The translations under genes and the position numbers were made by a program. Below the pieces are notes generated by a model. It worked only from the letters and a program-made list of their open reading frames with translations. It did no database searches and was not told the DNA's origin. From assembly GCA_017983495.1 (NCBI GenBank), contig JAGOBH010000003.1:62001-126000 (forward strand): a stretch of DNA of 64,000 bases. The letters are read 5' to 3'. This DNA comes from Pyrinomonadaceae bacterium (lineage in GTDB: Bacteria > Acidobacteriota > Blastocatellia > Pyrinomonadales > Pyrinomonadaceae). Below, piece after piece: positions 9,255 through 17,388 of this stretch. Every line of letters starts with the position of its first letter. Position 1 is the stretch's first letter.

Positions 9255-9449
9255 GACAGGATCAACGCGATGCCGATTATCTGCTTTTAATCGGACTGTC
9301 GAAAATTGTACAATGTTCGTCGGCATACCGTTTTGGTTTCACAGAGGCCTCGGGAGTTTTTCGGCGTTAAGTTCAACGAACCTATCAATATAAGACCAGC
9401 GTGAAGTGTTTGCCCTCCGGCTGCACGCATGAAATATCAGGAGCATAAG

Positions 9450-12400
9450 ATGAAGAAGTTTTTTGGCAGCGTTGCAGTTTTGGGATTTGTGTTGGCAATT
9501 GCCGCTATATTCCTTTTCCCGGGTTTTAGTTCGGAGGCACAATCGGACATTCCGGTTGACGAGGTCGATGTCGACATGCCGAAGGTCTGGACCCGTTCAC
9601 GTTCTACGTTTGGCAAAGAAGAGTTTCTAAACGAGCGTGCGAAGTCGTTCGGACTTCGCCGCGGATTAACGGACGAAAGTGAGCCGGACCCGCAGCTTCG
9701 CAGCAAGGCCATCGACAAGATGGAAAAGCAGGAAGCTGACGTCGCTCGTATGTCGGATTCGCCCGACAAGAATGCTTTGCTCGCGGCATGGACGGCGATA
9801 GGGCCAAACCCGATCCCCAACGGTTCGTTCCCGTGGTCCGGGCGCGTGATCGCGATCGCCGTACATCCGACAAATGCAAACATCGTCTATGTCGGTGCGG
9901 CACAGGGCGGGCTTTACCGCTCGACCGACGGCGGCACAAATTGGACGCCGCTGATGGATAATGCACTCAGCCTTGCCATCGGAGCCATCGCGATCTCGCC
10001 ATCGCAGCCCGAGACGGTCTATGTCGGAACGGGAGAGCATAATTTTTCGACCGACAGCTTTTTTGGTGTCGGCGTTTACCGCATCGATAACGCCAGCACG
10101 ACCGCAAATCTCTCAGGGCCGTTCAATAAAACAGCCGCGAACGCAGATATCTTTACTGGCCGCGGCATCGGCGAGATCGTCGTTCACCCGACCGACCCGA
10201 ACGTGATATTCGTCGCGTCGACCTCCGGCGGCGGCGGCATCTCGGGATCGGCAAATAATGTTTTGCCGGCACGCGGTATTTATCGCTCGAACAACGCTGC
10301 AGGTGCGGCACCGACATTTACCAAAATGACGGGCCTCGCGGCAAATCTCAACGCCAGTGTTCGCGACATTGCGATCGACCCGAGCAACGCCAATATCCTT
10401 GTTGCCAACTTGATCGCGTCCGGCGGAGCGGGCGGCATTTACCGTTCGGCAAATGCACTTGCTGCAGACCCGACAACAGCGACATTTACACAGGTCGAGA
10501 TCTTTAACAGCACATCGACGAGTGAACTGACGGCGGAATTTACCGCGATCCACCCCGCGGCAAACGCCGATGCGACGTTTTACGCTGCAACCGGCAATCT
10601 CGGCGGCCGTGTGCTGCGCTCGACCAACGGCGGCCTGACCTGGGTCCAGCAGATCGACAACAATTTCTGCACGCCGCAGTGTTTCTACGACATCGCGGTG
10701 GCGGTCGACCCGGTTAATCCTGACCGATTGTATCTGGCGGGTTCGCCGAACATGGTCATTGGATTCTCATCGACGGCGGGAACGGCGTTTACCAATTCGG
10801 GTGCCGGCGTTCACGTCGATTCGCACGCGATCGCGGTTTCACAGTCCGATCCTAATACGCTCTATCTTGGTACCGACGGCGGTATTTACAAGTCGATAAA
10901 TGGGGCGTCGTCGTTCACCTCGCTCAACAATACACAGTTCTTTGCGACTCAGTTCATGGGCCTCTCGGTTCATCCGACCGACCCCAATTTCACGATCGGC
11001 GGCACCCAGGACAACGGTACCAACTACTACAGCCCGGGAGCCACGTGGGCACGCGTCGACGGCGGTGACGGCGGTTACACGGTGATCGACCAAAACGCAA
11101 CGGACACCACCAACGTCCGTATGTACCACACGTATTACAACTCGATCTCGGGAACGCTCGTCGGTTACGCGACGCGTGCGACGACGTCAGCCGGCTGGGG
11201 CTTTCGCGGATGTAACGGCACGCCGGCAAACGGCATCAATTGCACGGACACAGCGGTCCTGTTCTACGCACCTCTCGAGGCCGGCCCGGGCAATCCGAAC
11301 TCGATCTACTACGGTTCGGACCGCATATATCGTTCGGATGATGCGGGATTGAACCACACCGTGGTCAGTCAGGCACCGATCGAGACCGGTGTGCCGGTCA
11401 GTGCGATCGGGATCTCGCCGCAGAACGACGGCGTTCGTATCGTCGGTCTGGCAAACGGCAGCATCTACGGCACATCGACCGGTTCGACAACGCTGACCAA
11501 TCTGGACACCGGCGGTGCTGTGCCGAACGGCTTTATCGCACGTGCGGTGATCGACCCGAATACGGTGACGACCGCGTATGTCACGCTTTCGAGCTTTGGC
11601 GTAACGAACGTTTACAAGACGACCAATTTCAACAGTGCGACGCCGACGTGGACTGCGGCCGCCGGTTCGGGTGGAACGGCATTGCCGCTCGTACCAGTAA
11701 GCGGTTTCATCGTCGATCCGCTCGATTCGAACACGCTCTACGCCGGCACGGACATCGGCGTTTACAAATCGTCGAATGGCGGTACGAGCTGGGCACCATT
11801 CGGAACCGGCTTGCCGCGAGTCGCCGTTTTCGACGTCGCGATCGCACCTGGTTCACCGCGAAAACTCCGCGTTGCGACACACGGCAAAGGTATGTACGAG
11901 ATCAGTCTGGCGACGGCACCGACGGTGCGTTCGCCTTTTGATTTCGACGGCGACAATAAGACCGATATCTCGATCTTTCGTCCGGCGCCGGGCGAATGGT
12001 GGTACTCAAAGAGCAGCAACGGCGGAAACGGTGCGGTCACATTCGGCACCGTAACCGACACATTGACGCCGGGCGATTTCACCGGTGACGGCAAGACGGA
12101 CGTTGCATTCTACCGGCCGTCCAGTGGCAATTGGTTCGTGCTGAGGAGCGAGGATTTCTCGTTCTACGCGTTCCCATTTGGTACGACGGGCGACGTGCCC
12201 GTTCCGGCCGATTACGATGCTGATGGCAAGGCCGACGCTGCTATTTTCAGGCCTTCGACCAATACGTGGTTCATCAATAATTCGGGCGGCGGTACGACGA
12301 TCACGGGTTTTGGCACGGCGGGCGACCTGCCGGTTCCGGCCGATTATGATGGCGACGGCAAAGCGGATGTCGCGATCTTTCGTCCGTCGCTTGGCCAATG

Positions 12401-12755
12401 GTGGCTGCAGCGAAGCACGGCCGGACTCGTCGCCGTCCAGTTTGGCCAGGCGGGTGACAAGACCGTACCCGGCGATTTCACCGGCGACGGCAAGGCCGAC
12501 GTAGCTTACTTCCGTCCGGCGACCGGCACATGGACCGTTTTGCGTAGTGAGGACTTCTCGTTCTACGCGTTCCCGTTCGGCACCACCGGCGACGTTCCAA
12601 GTCCCGGCGATTACGACGGTGACGGCAGAATGGACGCCGCGGTCTTCAGGCCGACAACGTCGACGTGGTTCGCAAACCGTTCGACAGCCGGAACACTGAT
12701 CCAGGCATTCGGCCAACCCGGCGATATCTCGGTGCCAAACTCGTTCGTCAGGTAA
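9450..12755 (+). CDS. Secreted BNR/sortilin-like beta-propeller protein with C-terminal FG-GAP-type repeats
   Basis: An 1101-residue exported protein. The signal peptide covers about residues 1-30. Residues about 100-830 form BNR/VPS10-like propeller repeats with Asp-box motifs such as 'GGLYRSTDGGTNW', 'RVLRSTNGGLTW' and 'GVYKSSNGGTSW'. Residues about 835-1101 hold six FG-GAP/VCBS-like units of about 45 residues with the core D-D-G-K-x-D-hydrophobic-x-x-F/Y-R-P ('DYDGDGKADVAIFRP'), which probably bind calcium. The start is at 9450 because AGGAG lies 6 nt upstream; an ATG at 9429 has no such site. No catalytic motif was recognised; such proteins are usually cell-surface or secreted binding proteins. 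A strong terminator follows. Confidence 0.85.
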   Translation: MKKFFGSVAVLGFVLAIAAIFLFPGFSSEAQSDIPVDEVDVDMPKVWTRSRSTFGKEEFLNERAKSFGLRRGLTDESEPDPQLRSKAIDKMEKQEADVARMSDSPDKNALLAAWTAIGPNPIPNGSFPWSGRVIAIAVHPTNANIVYVGAAQGGLYRSTDGGTNWTPLMDNALSLAIGAIAISPSQPETVYVGTGEHNFSTDSFFGVGVYRIDNASTTANLSGPFNKTAANADIFTGRGIGEIVVHPTDPNVIFVASTSGGGGISGSANNVLPARGIYRSNNAAGAAPTFTKMTGLAANLNASVRDIAIDPSNANILVANLIASGGAGGIYRSANALAADPTTATFTQVEIFNSTSTSELTAEFTAIHPAANADATFYAATGNLGGRVLRSTNGGLTWVQQIDNNFCTPQCFYDIAVAVDPVNPDRLYLAGSPNMVIGFSSTAGTAFTNSGAGVHVDSHAIAVSQSDPNTLYLGTDGGIYKSINGASSFTSLNNTQFFATQFMGLSVHPTDPNFTIGGTQDNGTNYYSPGATWARVDGGDGGYTVIDQNATDTTNVRMYHTYYNSISGTLVGYATRATTSAGWGFRGCNGTPANGINCTDTAVLFYAPLEAGPGNPNSIYYGSDRIYRSDDAGLNHTVVSQAPIETGVPVSAIGISPQNDGVRIVGLANGSIYGTSTGSTTLTNLDTGGAVPNGFIARAVIDPNTVTTAYVTLSSFGVTNVYKTTNFNSATPTWTAAAGSGGTALPLVPVSGFIVDPLDSNTLYAGTDIGVYKSSNGGTSWAPFGTGLPRVAVFDVAIAPGSPRKLRVATHGKGMYEISLATAPTVRSPFDFDGDNKTDISIFRPAPGEWWYSKSSNGGNGAVTFGTVTDTLTPGDFTGDGKTDVAFYRPSSGNWFVLRSEDFSFYAFPFGTTGDVPVPADYDADGKADAAIFRPSTNTWFINNSGGGTTITGFGTAGDLPVPADYDGDGKADVAIFRPSLGQWWLQRSTAGLVAVQFGQAGDKTVPGDFTGDGKADVAYFRPATGTWTVLRSEDFSFYAFPFGTTGDVPSPGDYDGDGRMDAAVFRPTTSTWFANRSTAGTLIQAFGQPGDISVPNSFVR

Positions 12756-12808
12756 CTTCGCACGGTCCGCATGGCTCGCTGCCAAGCGGACGGTCATTTC
12801 AAAGAAGA

Positions 12809-12837
12809 GCCTCGTCCAACCGGACGGGGCTTTTTTT
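12809..12837 (+). terminator. Rho-independent terminator
   Basis: GCCTCGTCC and GGACGGGGC pair around an AACC loop, followed by seven T. It ends the BNR/FG-GAP gene. Confidence 0.9.
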
Positions 12838-12958
12838 GTGCCTTGCCGATCCAACTCATTTCTGCCGACGTAGCGTCCACCCCTGAGCCCTCTGCGTTAG
12901 AGATCGGTTCCACGCCGAGACCTGAAAGGTTTTCGCAGAGGCCGCGGATGCCTTCGCA

Positions 12959-13114
12959 TGTCAGAACCGCCTGCGTTAGCGGGCGGCTTGGGCGTTGGAG
13001 TCTGGTACAGCGTTCATCACAAATAGCCGGGTTAGATATACACGTTTGAATTTCAAACCGCACTGATCTCATCCCCGTCTCGGATGCCGCCCCCTGACGG
13101 AGGCGGTTCTGACA
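12959..13114. repeat. Inverted pair of GTCAGAACCGCC elements
   Basis: TGTCAGAACCGCCT at 12959-12972 recurs as its exact reverse complement at 13101-13114. In each copy the element continues into its own small GC-rich palindrome (CGCCTGCGTTAGCGGGCGG in the first copy), so the two are oppositely oriented copies of a longer unit of about 30 bp. Confidence 0.75.
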
Positions 13115-13285
13115 AGCCATCCCGTCGAAGTCGTCTTATTGAAGATTCATAATATTTCCTACTTAGTCGGAAATAGTGGGAATCTTTCCTACCGCCCCAT
13201 TACGCTAACTGTTGTTATTACCGTGGTTAGAGGACTCAGGCCTCTGTCCCGTTTGTCCCAACAAGTTCCCACATCATGCGAGTGG

Positions 13286-13320
13286 AGGAAGTCTAGAAAG
13301 TCGAGAAAGTCATGGAAGTC
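13286..13320. repeat. GAAAGTC tandem word-repeat
   Basis: Four successive words of the form G(A/G)AAGTC plus two variable bases repeat with 9-nt period. It resembles the other 9-nt word families in this window in format but not in sequence. Confidence 0.6.
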
Positions 13321-13350
13321 CCTAGGTCCACGAATCCACTTTGGCGCCTT

Positions 13351-13399
13351 ACTCTTTACTTTGCGACCTTTGCGTTTACCTTTGCGAGCTTTGCGGTAA
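13351..13399. repeat. CGCAAAG word-repeat
   Basis: On the minus strand the word CGCAAAG occurs four times within 49 bp with 9- to 13-nt spacing. A two-word copy is at 19408-19424, and a degenerate copy lies inside the signal-peptide codons of the M14 gene near 2730-2750. Confidence 0.7.
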
Positions 13400-13558
13400 A
13401 AATCGGCCGCGAGCAGTGTAGCGTCCTGTTCGGTTTAGTTTTCAAAGATCAAATCCTGTAACAACTATTGTATCATCGGTGTCAACTGTGGCGATGGGTT
13501 AGGTCTTGCGCATCAGGGGATGTCTTAGAACAAAAATGCTATCTGATCTCAGTCGAGA

Positions 13559-13654
13559 TTTAGCCGCGGATTACGCGGATGATGCGGATCTTCAACAGAT
13601 CTATTTAGGATTATCTGCGTCTATCCGTTTTTTCTGCGTTATCTGCGGTCAAAA
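13559..13654. repeat. CCGCGGAT/ATCTGCGG inverted word-repeat
   Basis: The left arm is a run of three CGCGGAT-type words at about 9-nt spacing; the right arm is the inverted form (ATCTGCGTC, ATCCG, TTCTGCGTT, ATCTGCGG). Outer ends are TTTAGCC and GGTCAAAAT. A second copy with the same arrangement and nearly the same ends is at 20919-21014. Confidence 0.8.
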
Positions 13655-13702
13655 TATTCGTTTGTCCACGAACTTAGGATCTTTCCGACCACGTCGAACC
13701 GA

Positions 13703-14030
13703 CGCCGGCGGCGTCGAATGTTTATAGGTTGCGATGCAGGATAAAGAGAACATACGACCCCGGCCGGGGTCGAACGTTATTGGGTGGTGATCGATGCTCT
13801 ATAAACGTGCGATCCCTCCGGGATCGAGGACAACGCCAACTCCTTGACATCGGCCCATATCGGGCAGAAACTACAGATGTTATGCCCTACGCCTCCCAGC
13901 GATATTCAGCAGACACGGTCGTCTATGACCGCGCCATGACGCGTGATCGGGCATTTTCCAACTTTTTGAAAACAAGGAATGGTCAGGCCCGAACAGAGAA
14001 TCGCAATATTGCCTGTCTGCCCCGTCCTTC
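13703..14030. repeat. Composite repeat, copy A
   Basis: About 328 bp closely similar to copy B (14759-15090). Modules in order are: a GACGCC/GGCGTC palindrome with GTTTATAGG; GACCCCGGCCGGGGTC; CGATCCCTCCGGGATCG with CTATAAACG; a CGGCCCATATCGGGC hairpin; a 73-nt stem-closed module (13882-13954) with ATGCCC and GGGCAT at its ends; then a 3' tail containing 'GGTCAGGC'. It ends 6 bp before the start of the 14037 gene. Confidence 0.85.
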
Positions 14031-14036
14031 CCAGCT

Positions 14037-14675
14037 ATGAAAAGCAGAGAAATTCCAAATCGAGTTTTTACTCTAGTATATTTGACCGCAGTCGCCATTA
14101 CCTCGTGCGGGCTTTACGCCTGTTCGATTAGGTCTGTGCCTATACAAATGGAGATGGCCCGGCCATTCATGCCTACACCGACACCAACGGCATCAGCGAA
14201 CGCAAGCACGAGCACCGAAACTCGGCCTAGCCAACGTGAACAGGTAGAGTCGGTGGTCAGAGAGTACTGCCGACTAGCATTACAAGGGCGAAAGGACGAG
14301 CTCGAACGATTCATCGAGATCATTCCTCCAAAACAACCCACTCTATCTGAGAAAGAGAAAAGAAGCGGGGCGACGGTTCCGAATTTTAGTATCTTCGCGG
14401 ATTTAGAAAGGGCGAACTTGCTTGAGGACACTCCTCGCTGGATTGCTCTTGGGTCTGAGTCCATCGTGTCGCTCAAAGTTGAATTCGGAAGTCAAAAGTC
14501 TGCGAGCGTCACCACGTTATTTCGGTCCCGAGAGTCATCTGAAATTAGAAGATACCTCGTTTTCAAACTTTCGGAGAATGGTTCCGGATGGAAAATCAAT
14601 GGGGTGGTTTGGGAGTTTGAAAACGAAAATGGTGAAGTTAAGTACAGGAAATCGGGGTCGGTCCTGATGTTATAA
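14037..14675 (+). CDS. Orphan exported protein (possible lipoprotein), unknown function
   Basis: A 212-residue protein I do not recognise. The N-terminus has a hydrophobic segment (about 10-28) ending in 'LYAC', an imperfect lipobox, then a Pro/Thr/Ser-rich linker (about 41-64). Residues about 65-85 ('VESVVREYCRLALQGRKDEL') look like the first helix of an NTF2/DUF4878-type fold, and the C-terminal half is beta-rich. It starts 7 bp after composite repeat copy A and has no clear ribosome site. Base composition looks lower in GC than the flanking core genes. The gene is flanked on both sides by the same repeat, which suggests a mobile or duplicated unit; that is inference. Confidence 0.6.
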   Translation: MKSREIPNRVFTLVYLTAVAITSCGLYACSIRSVPIQMEMARPFMPTPTPTASANASTSTETRPSQREQVESVVREYCRLALQGRKDELERFIEIIPPKQPTLSEKEKRSGATVPNFSIFADLERANLLEDTPRWIALGSESIVSLKVEFGSQKSASVTTLFRSRESSEIRRYLVFKLSENGSGWKINGVVWEFENENGEVKYRKSGSVLML

Positions 14676-14758
14676 AGACGGTTCCTCTAGGCATCGAGTT
14701 AGACTTGATATTGAGTGACTTCCTGTGGCACGGTCCTTGCTCCAGTGATGATTCCGAA
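14676..14758. other. Short spacer before repeat copy B
   Basis: Nothing recognisable lies between the end of the 14037 gene and the start of composite repeat copy B. Confidence 0.5.
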
Positions 14759-15090
14759 CGCCGCAGCGGCGTCGAATGTTTATAGGACGCGATGCAGGAT
14801 AAAGAGAACATACGACCCCGGCCGGGGTCGAACGTTATCGGGGGGTGATCAATGTTCTATAAACGTGCGATCCCTCCGGGATCGAAGACAACGCCAACTC
14901 CTTGACATCGGCCCATATCGGGCAGAAACTACCGTTGTTATGCCCAACGCCTCCCAGCGATATTCAGCAGACGCGATCATCTCTAACCGCGCCGCGTTGG
15001 GAGACAGGGCATTTGTCGAATTTTCAAGAACACTGAATGGTCAGGCTCCGGGCAGAGAATCGCAACATCGCATTCCTGACCCCGTGCTTC
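14759..15090. repeat. Composite repeat, copy B
   Basis: About 332 bp with the same modules in the same order as copy A, including the 73-nt module at 14940-15012 closed by ATGCCC and GGGCAT. Here the module also has CCCAACGC opposite GCGTTGGG, and the tail has GGTCAGG opposite CCTGACC. Most of the sequence up to the module is nearly identical to copy A; the 3' arm of the module and the tail diverge. Confidence 0.85.
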
Positions 15091-15180
15091 CGATAACCAA
15101 CGTTAGCCAAACCTGGATCTTATCAAATAGTCAGCCTTGTTCCCACATCAGGAGAACTTTACGTTAGACATAGGAGTAAC

Positions 15181-15972
15181 ATGACGAGAAAGTTATCATT
15201 TTTTTGTTTCTGTATGATTACTTGTTCACTTGTTTCATGCCCGGCATGGGGTCAGAAAGTGGACACTAATCTTAAGACTCTAAAAGTCTCTGTACAGATG
15301 GAGAGCCAGCCACTCGGCTCGATCTTTGCCTATCTAATGCAAGTTTATGATCTTCCGATCGGTTTTGAACAATCCACCCTGGATATGTCGCACGATGATT
15401 ATGCCTTTGGTGTGAATCTACCGGCTATTGGTACGAAACGCATCAAGAGCGATGACGGCAAAACCGGGGTAACGGTTGGCGCCCAACGCAGGTTTAAGGC
15501 CCAGAATCATCTGATTACCGTTAAGGTGAAAGACGAGCCACTGGAACGCGTATTAGATTTGATTGTTGCTCAAATGGCAAACTATGAGTGGGCGATGAAC
15601 GACGGTGTCGTAAACATCTTTCCTGCTCGAGGACGTGACGGTAGGTTTCAAAAGCTGCTAGATACAAGAGTACGCGAATTCCGATTGCCCAGTGGGCAAC
15701 CCGTACGCGCAATCACGGAGGCGATCATCAGATTGCCGGAACTTCAACGTTTCCTCAGAGAGAACAATCTCTTCTTCACTGGCTTCCGCCCGGGATTAGA
15801 TATTTTGGTCAAAGCTCAATATGATAGGCCGATAGAGACACCAATAGAGCTTTCCGATCTGACGTTTGGAGAGTTGTTAAATAGGACGACCAAAATCAAG
15901 CGAGGTGGTTGGATTTTGAGAAAAAAGAGATCTCCAAACCCCGCCGAGGAGCACATCGACATTGATGTTTGA
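15181..15972 (+). CDS. Exported protein with STN/secretin-like region, unknown function
   Basis: A 263-residue protein with a signal peptide (about 1-25, ending AWG before Gln). Residues about 34-60 ('QMESQPLGSIFAYLMQVYDL') and about 115-150 ('DEPLERVLDLIVAQMANYEW' followed by VVNIFP) resemble the short beta-alpha-beta STN domain found in secretins and TonB receptors, but no secretin or barrel follows, so it is a free-standing exported protein. AGGAG lies 4 nt before the ATG. It begins 91 bp after composite repeat copy B and ends before a terminator at 16161-16199. Function is unknown; the STN similarity is by eye. Confidence 0.65.
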   Translation: MTRKLSFFCFCMITCSLVSCPAWGQKVDTNLKTLKVSVQMESQPLGSIFAYLMQVYDLPIGFEQSTLDMSHDDYAFGVNLPAIGTKRIKSDDGKTGVTVGAQRRFKAQNHLITVKVKDEPLERVLDLIVAQMANYEWAMNDGVVNIFPARGRDGRFQKLLDTRVREFRLPSGQPVRAITEAIIRLPELQRFLRENNLFFTGFRPGLDILVKAQYDRPIETPIELSDLTFGELLNRTTKIKRGGWILRKKRSPNPAEEHIDIDV

Positions 15973-16160
15973 TATTGAATGAAGTGGCGCCAGGCCTACG
16001 ATTTTGACGATTCGGCATGAGGGAAATGGGGTCGTCTATGAAGTTACCCCATGATGTCAAGCGCACTTCGATCGGCACTCGGTTGCAAGTGTGAGATTGG
16101 GTTGCTGACTGGAATCGCAATTTGAGGCACCTACCGCGAAATTGGCGAAAGGAACTAAAT

Positions 16161-16199
16161 AGAGAGGTTGAGCGGGCGTTCACCTCTCTTTCGTATTTT
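16161..16199 (+). terminator. Rho-independent terminator
   Basis: AGAGAGGT (16161-16168) pairs with ACCTCTCT (16182-16189), followed by a T-rich tail ending in five T. It ends the 15181 gene. Confidence 0.7.
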
Positions 16200-16355
16200 T
16201 GGCGTTGTTTCGCGGTCTAGAAGCGAATCGTTCGGGGAGCTCTGTCGCCCGCTCTCGCGGGCTCCTTGGGGCTTGGGGGAGACTGACGGCGAGGCGTAGC
16301 CATCGCCGCTCTGCGATAAGGGCATAGCCCGTCCGGCAGATCACGGTTCGCCGTT

Positions 16356-16390
16356 CACGAACAACGATCAACGAACAACGATCCACGAAC
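16356..16390. repeat. ACGAACAACGATC word-repeat
   Basis: The words ACGAACA and ACGATC alternate in a 17-nt period (ACGAACAACGATCA twice, then ACGAACA). It lies just upstream of composite repeat copy C. Confidence 0.6.
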
Positions 16391-16399
16391 ACAAAATCC

Positions 16400-16540
16400 G
16401 TTGACATCGATAGCGATATCTTTCAATATAGCCACATCATGCCCGACGCCTCCCAGCGATATTCAGCAGACACGGTCGACTCTAACCGCGCTCTGACGGG
16501 CGAACTGGCATTTCAAGATTGCAGTTCGGACACCGTCCTT
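16400..16540. repeat. Composite repeat, truncated copy C
   Basis: It begins with TTGACATCG as in copies A and B, loses the palindromic 5' modules, and keeps the 73-nt module (16439-16511, ends ATGCC and GGCAT) with the invariant CTCCCAGCGATATTCAGCAG core, then a short tail ending CCGTCCTT. It lies 64 bp upstream of the 16605 gene. Confidence 0.75.
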
Positions 16541-16604
16541 TTGATGAAACTCAGTGGATGTACATGAACAACTATCTTCCTTCAAGTTCGGAAAACGGAG
16601 ATTT

Positions 16605-17054
16605 ATGAAAGCAAAATATATTGGATCAATTCTAGCTATTATCTTAATGAGTTTTTCTGCAGTGTATGCCCAGCATAGCCCGACATGCGCCGAGACAAAT
16701 AAAAAAATCAAAGGCGTTATTTGGGCGAGTGCATTTAAGATCAGGGCAAACGAGTACTTTGGAAACGTGATAATTCGCCCAAAAGATGTCACGCCGGAAT
16801 TCCTAATCTCACTTTCCCAGTCGCTCAAGAAGAAATATTGCTCAGCAGACTCGCTAGTCGTAAATATTTACGACAACAAAGATTCACTAAACCACGGTTG
16901 GGAGATTTACAACCGTGATGAAAATGTAGTTCGAGAAAGAGCTATTTATACCCTTGATAAGAAGTCCGATCAAGAATTCATCAAATATTCCACGAAACTC
17001 GGGTTACCTTTGAGTCAAACGATTGATCTGGCCTCTATGAAAGTGGAAAGGTGA
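16605..17054 (+). CDS. Orphan small exported protein, unknown function
   Basis: A 149-residue protein with a signal peptide of about 22 residues ending 'AVYAQ'. The mature part is alpha+beta with two Cys (near residues 27 and 79) and shows no motif I recognise. The start at 16605 is chosen because GGAG lies 5 nt upstream; a frame from 16554 adds 17 residues with no ribosome site. Composition is AT-rich compared with the core genes. It is the third small exported-protein gene directly following a copy of the composite repeat. Confidence 0.6.
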   Translation: MKAKYIGSILAIILMSFSAVYAQHSPTCAETNKKIKGVIWASAFKIRANEYFGNVIIRPKDVTPEFLISLSQSLKKKYCSADSLVVNIYDNKDSLNHGWEIYNRDENVVRERAIYTLDKKSDQEFIKYSTKLGLPLSQTIDLASMKVER

Positions 17055-17315
17055 AACCGGGAAGGAATTGAGGTCATCAATTAAGGAAAAGCTGTGCTTT
17101 TCCGATCGTCGCCCGTCTGACCTTGCGGCTGTGCCGCCGGGTTTGGGTTCGAGTCCATAAGAATGGCGGCGTAGCCGCGGGGATCTTGGGGATGCCGGAC
17201 GGAAAAGCCGAGCTTTTCCGCAAATAGACGGGCAGAGCCCGGAAAATAAGGTTGCGTGATGAGTTGAGCGAAGGACCTGGTATTCTTGGGACTTGGGACC
17301 TGTTTAGTATGAGTG
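17055..17315. repeat. Cluster of triloop hairpins in a gene-free stretch
   Basis: Five perfect small hairpins with three-base loops closed by GC-NNN-GC occur within 156 bp: 17086-17104 (loop TGT), 17126-17138 (TGT), 17167-17179 (GTA), 17202-17220 (CGA) and 17231-17241 (AGA). Two share the same GGAAAAGC/GCTTTTCC stem with different loops, and two share GCGGC/GCCGC. No gene is seen. Confidence 0.75.
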
Positions 17316-17350
17316 AAAAAGGCTTCGTCGGTCGGACGAGGCCTTTCTTT
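17316..17350. terminator. Bidirectional terminator between convergent genes
   Basis: AAAGGCTTCGTC and GACGAGGCCTTT pair around GGTCG, with A- and T-rich flanks on both sides. It lies between the plus-strand 16605 gene and the minus-strand S9 peptidase. Confidence 0.75.
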
Positions 17351-17388
17351 GGTGTTTTTGATGTTGCTGAGATCAGATCTACCATGAC

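Larger units (their letters stand above)
12838..13702. other. Gene-free repeat-rich stretch
   Basis: No convincing gene is seen here on either strand. Open frames are short, have no ribosome sites and run through repeats. The stretch holds an inverted pair of GTCAGAACCGCC elements, a GAAAGTC word-repeat, a CGCAAAG word-repeat and a CCGCGGAT/ATCTGCGG inverted word-repeat, each listed separately. It is the left flank of the repeat island at 12.8-17.4 kb. Confidence 0.7.
15973..16399. other. Gene-free stretch with terminator and small palindromes
   Basis: No gene is supported. The stretch contains the terminator at 16161-16199, a GCCCGC/GCGGGC tetraloop hairpin near 16247-16262, two triloop hairpins (16288-16307 and 16320-16330) and the ACGAACAACGATC word-repeat at 16356-16390. 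Confidence 0.6.

Noticed and set aside
8184..9326. Long open frame opposite the M19 dipeptidase gene
   Set aside because: Antisense shadow of a well-supported gene; its Arg- and Asp-rich translation is typical of such shadows.
13139..14040. Short open frames in the repeat island upstream of the 14037 gene
   Set aside because: They translate word-repeats and the composite repeat, and have no ribosome sites. The same frame is open in copies A and B simply because the DNA is nearly identical.
13882..16511. Integron attC sites in the composite repeats
   Set aside because: Copy B has GCCCAAC and GTTGGGA in roughly the right places, but copies A and C lack the invariant AAC/GTT triplets, the elements are much longer than attC sites, and no integrase gene is seen. 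Kept only as a structured repeat.
17120..17165. tRNA-like T-loop 'GGTTCGAGTCC' near 17148
   Set aside because: No acceptor, D or anticodon stem can be built around it; the flanks are the triloop hairpins.
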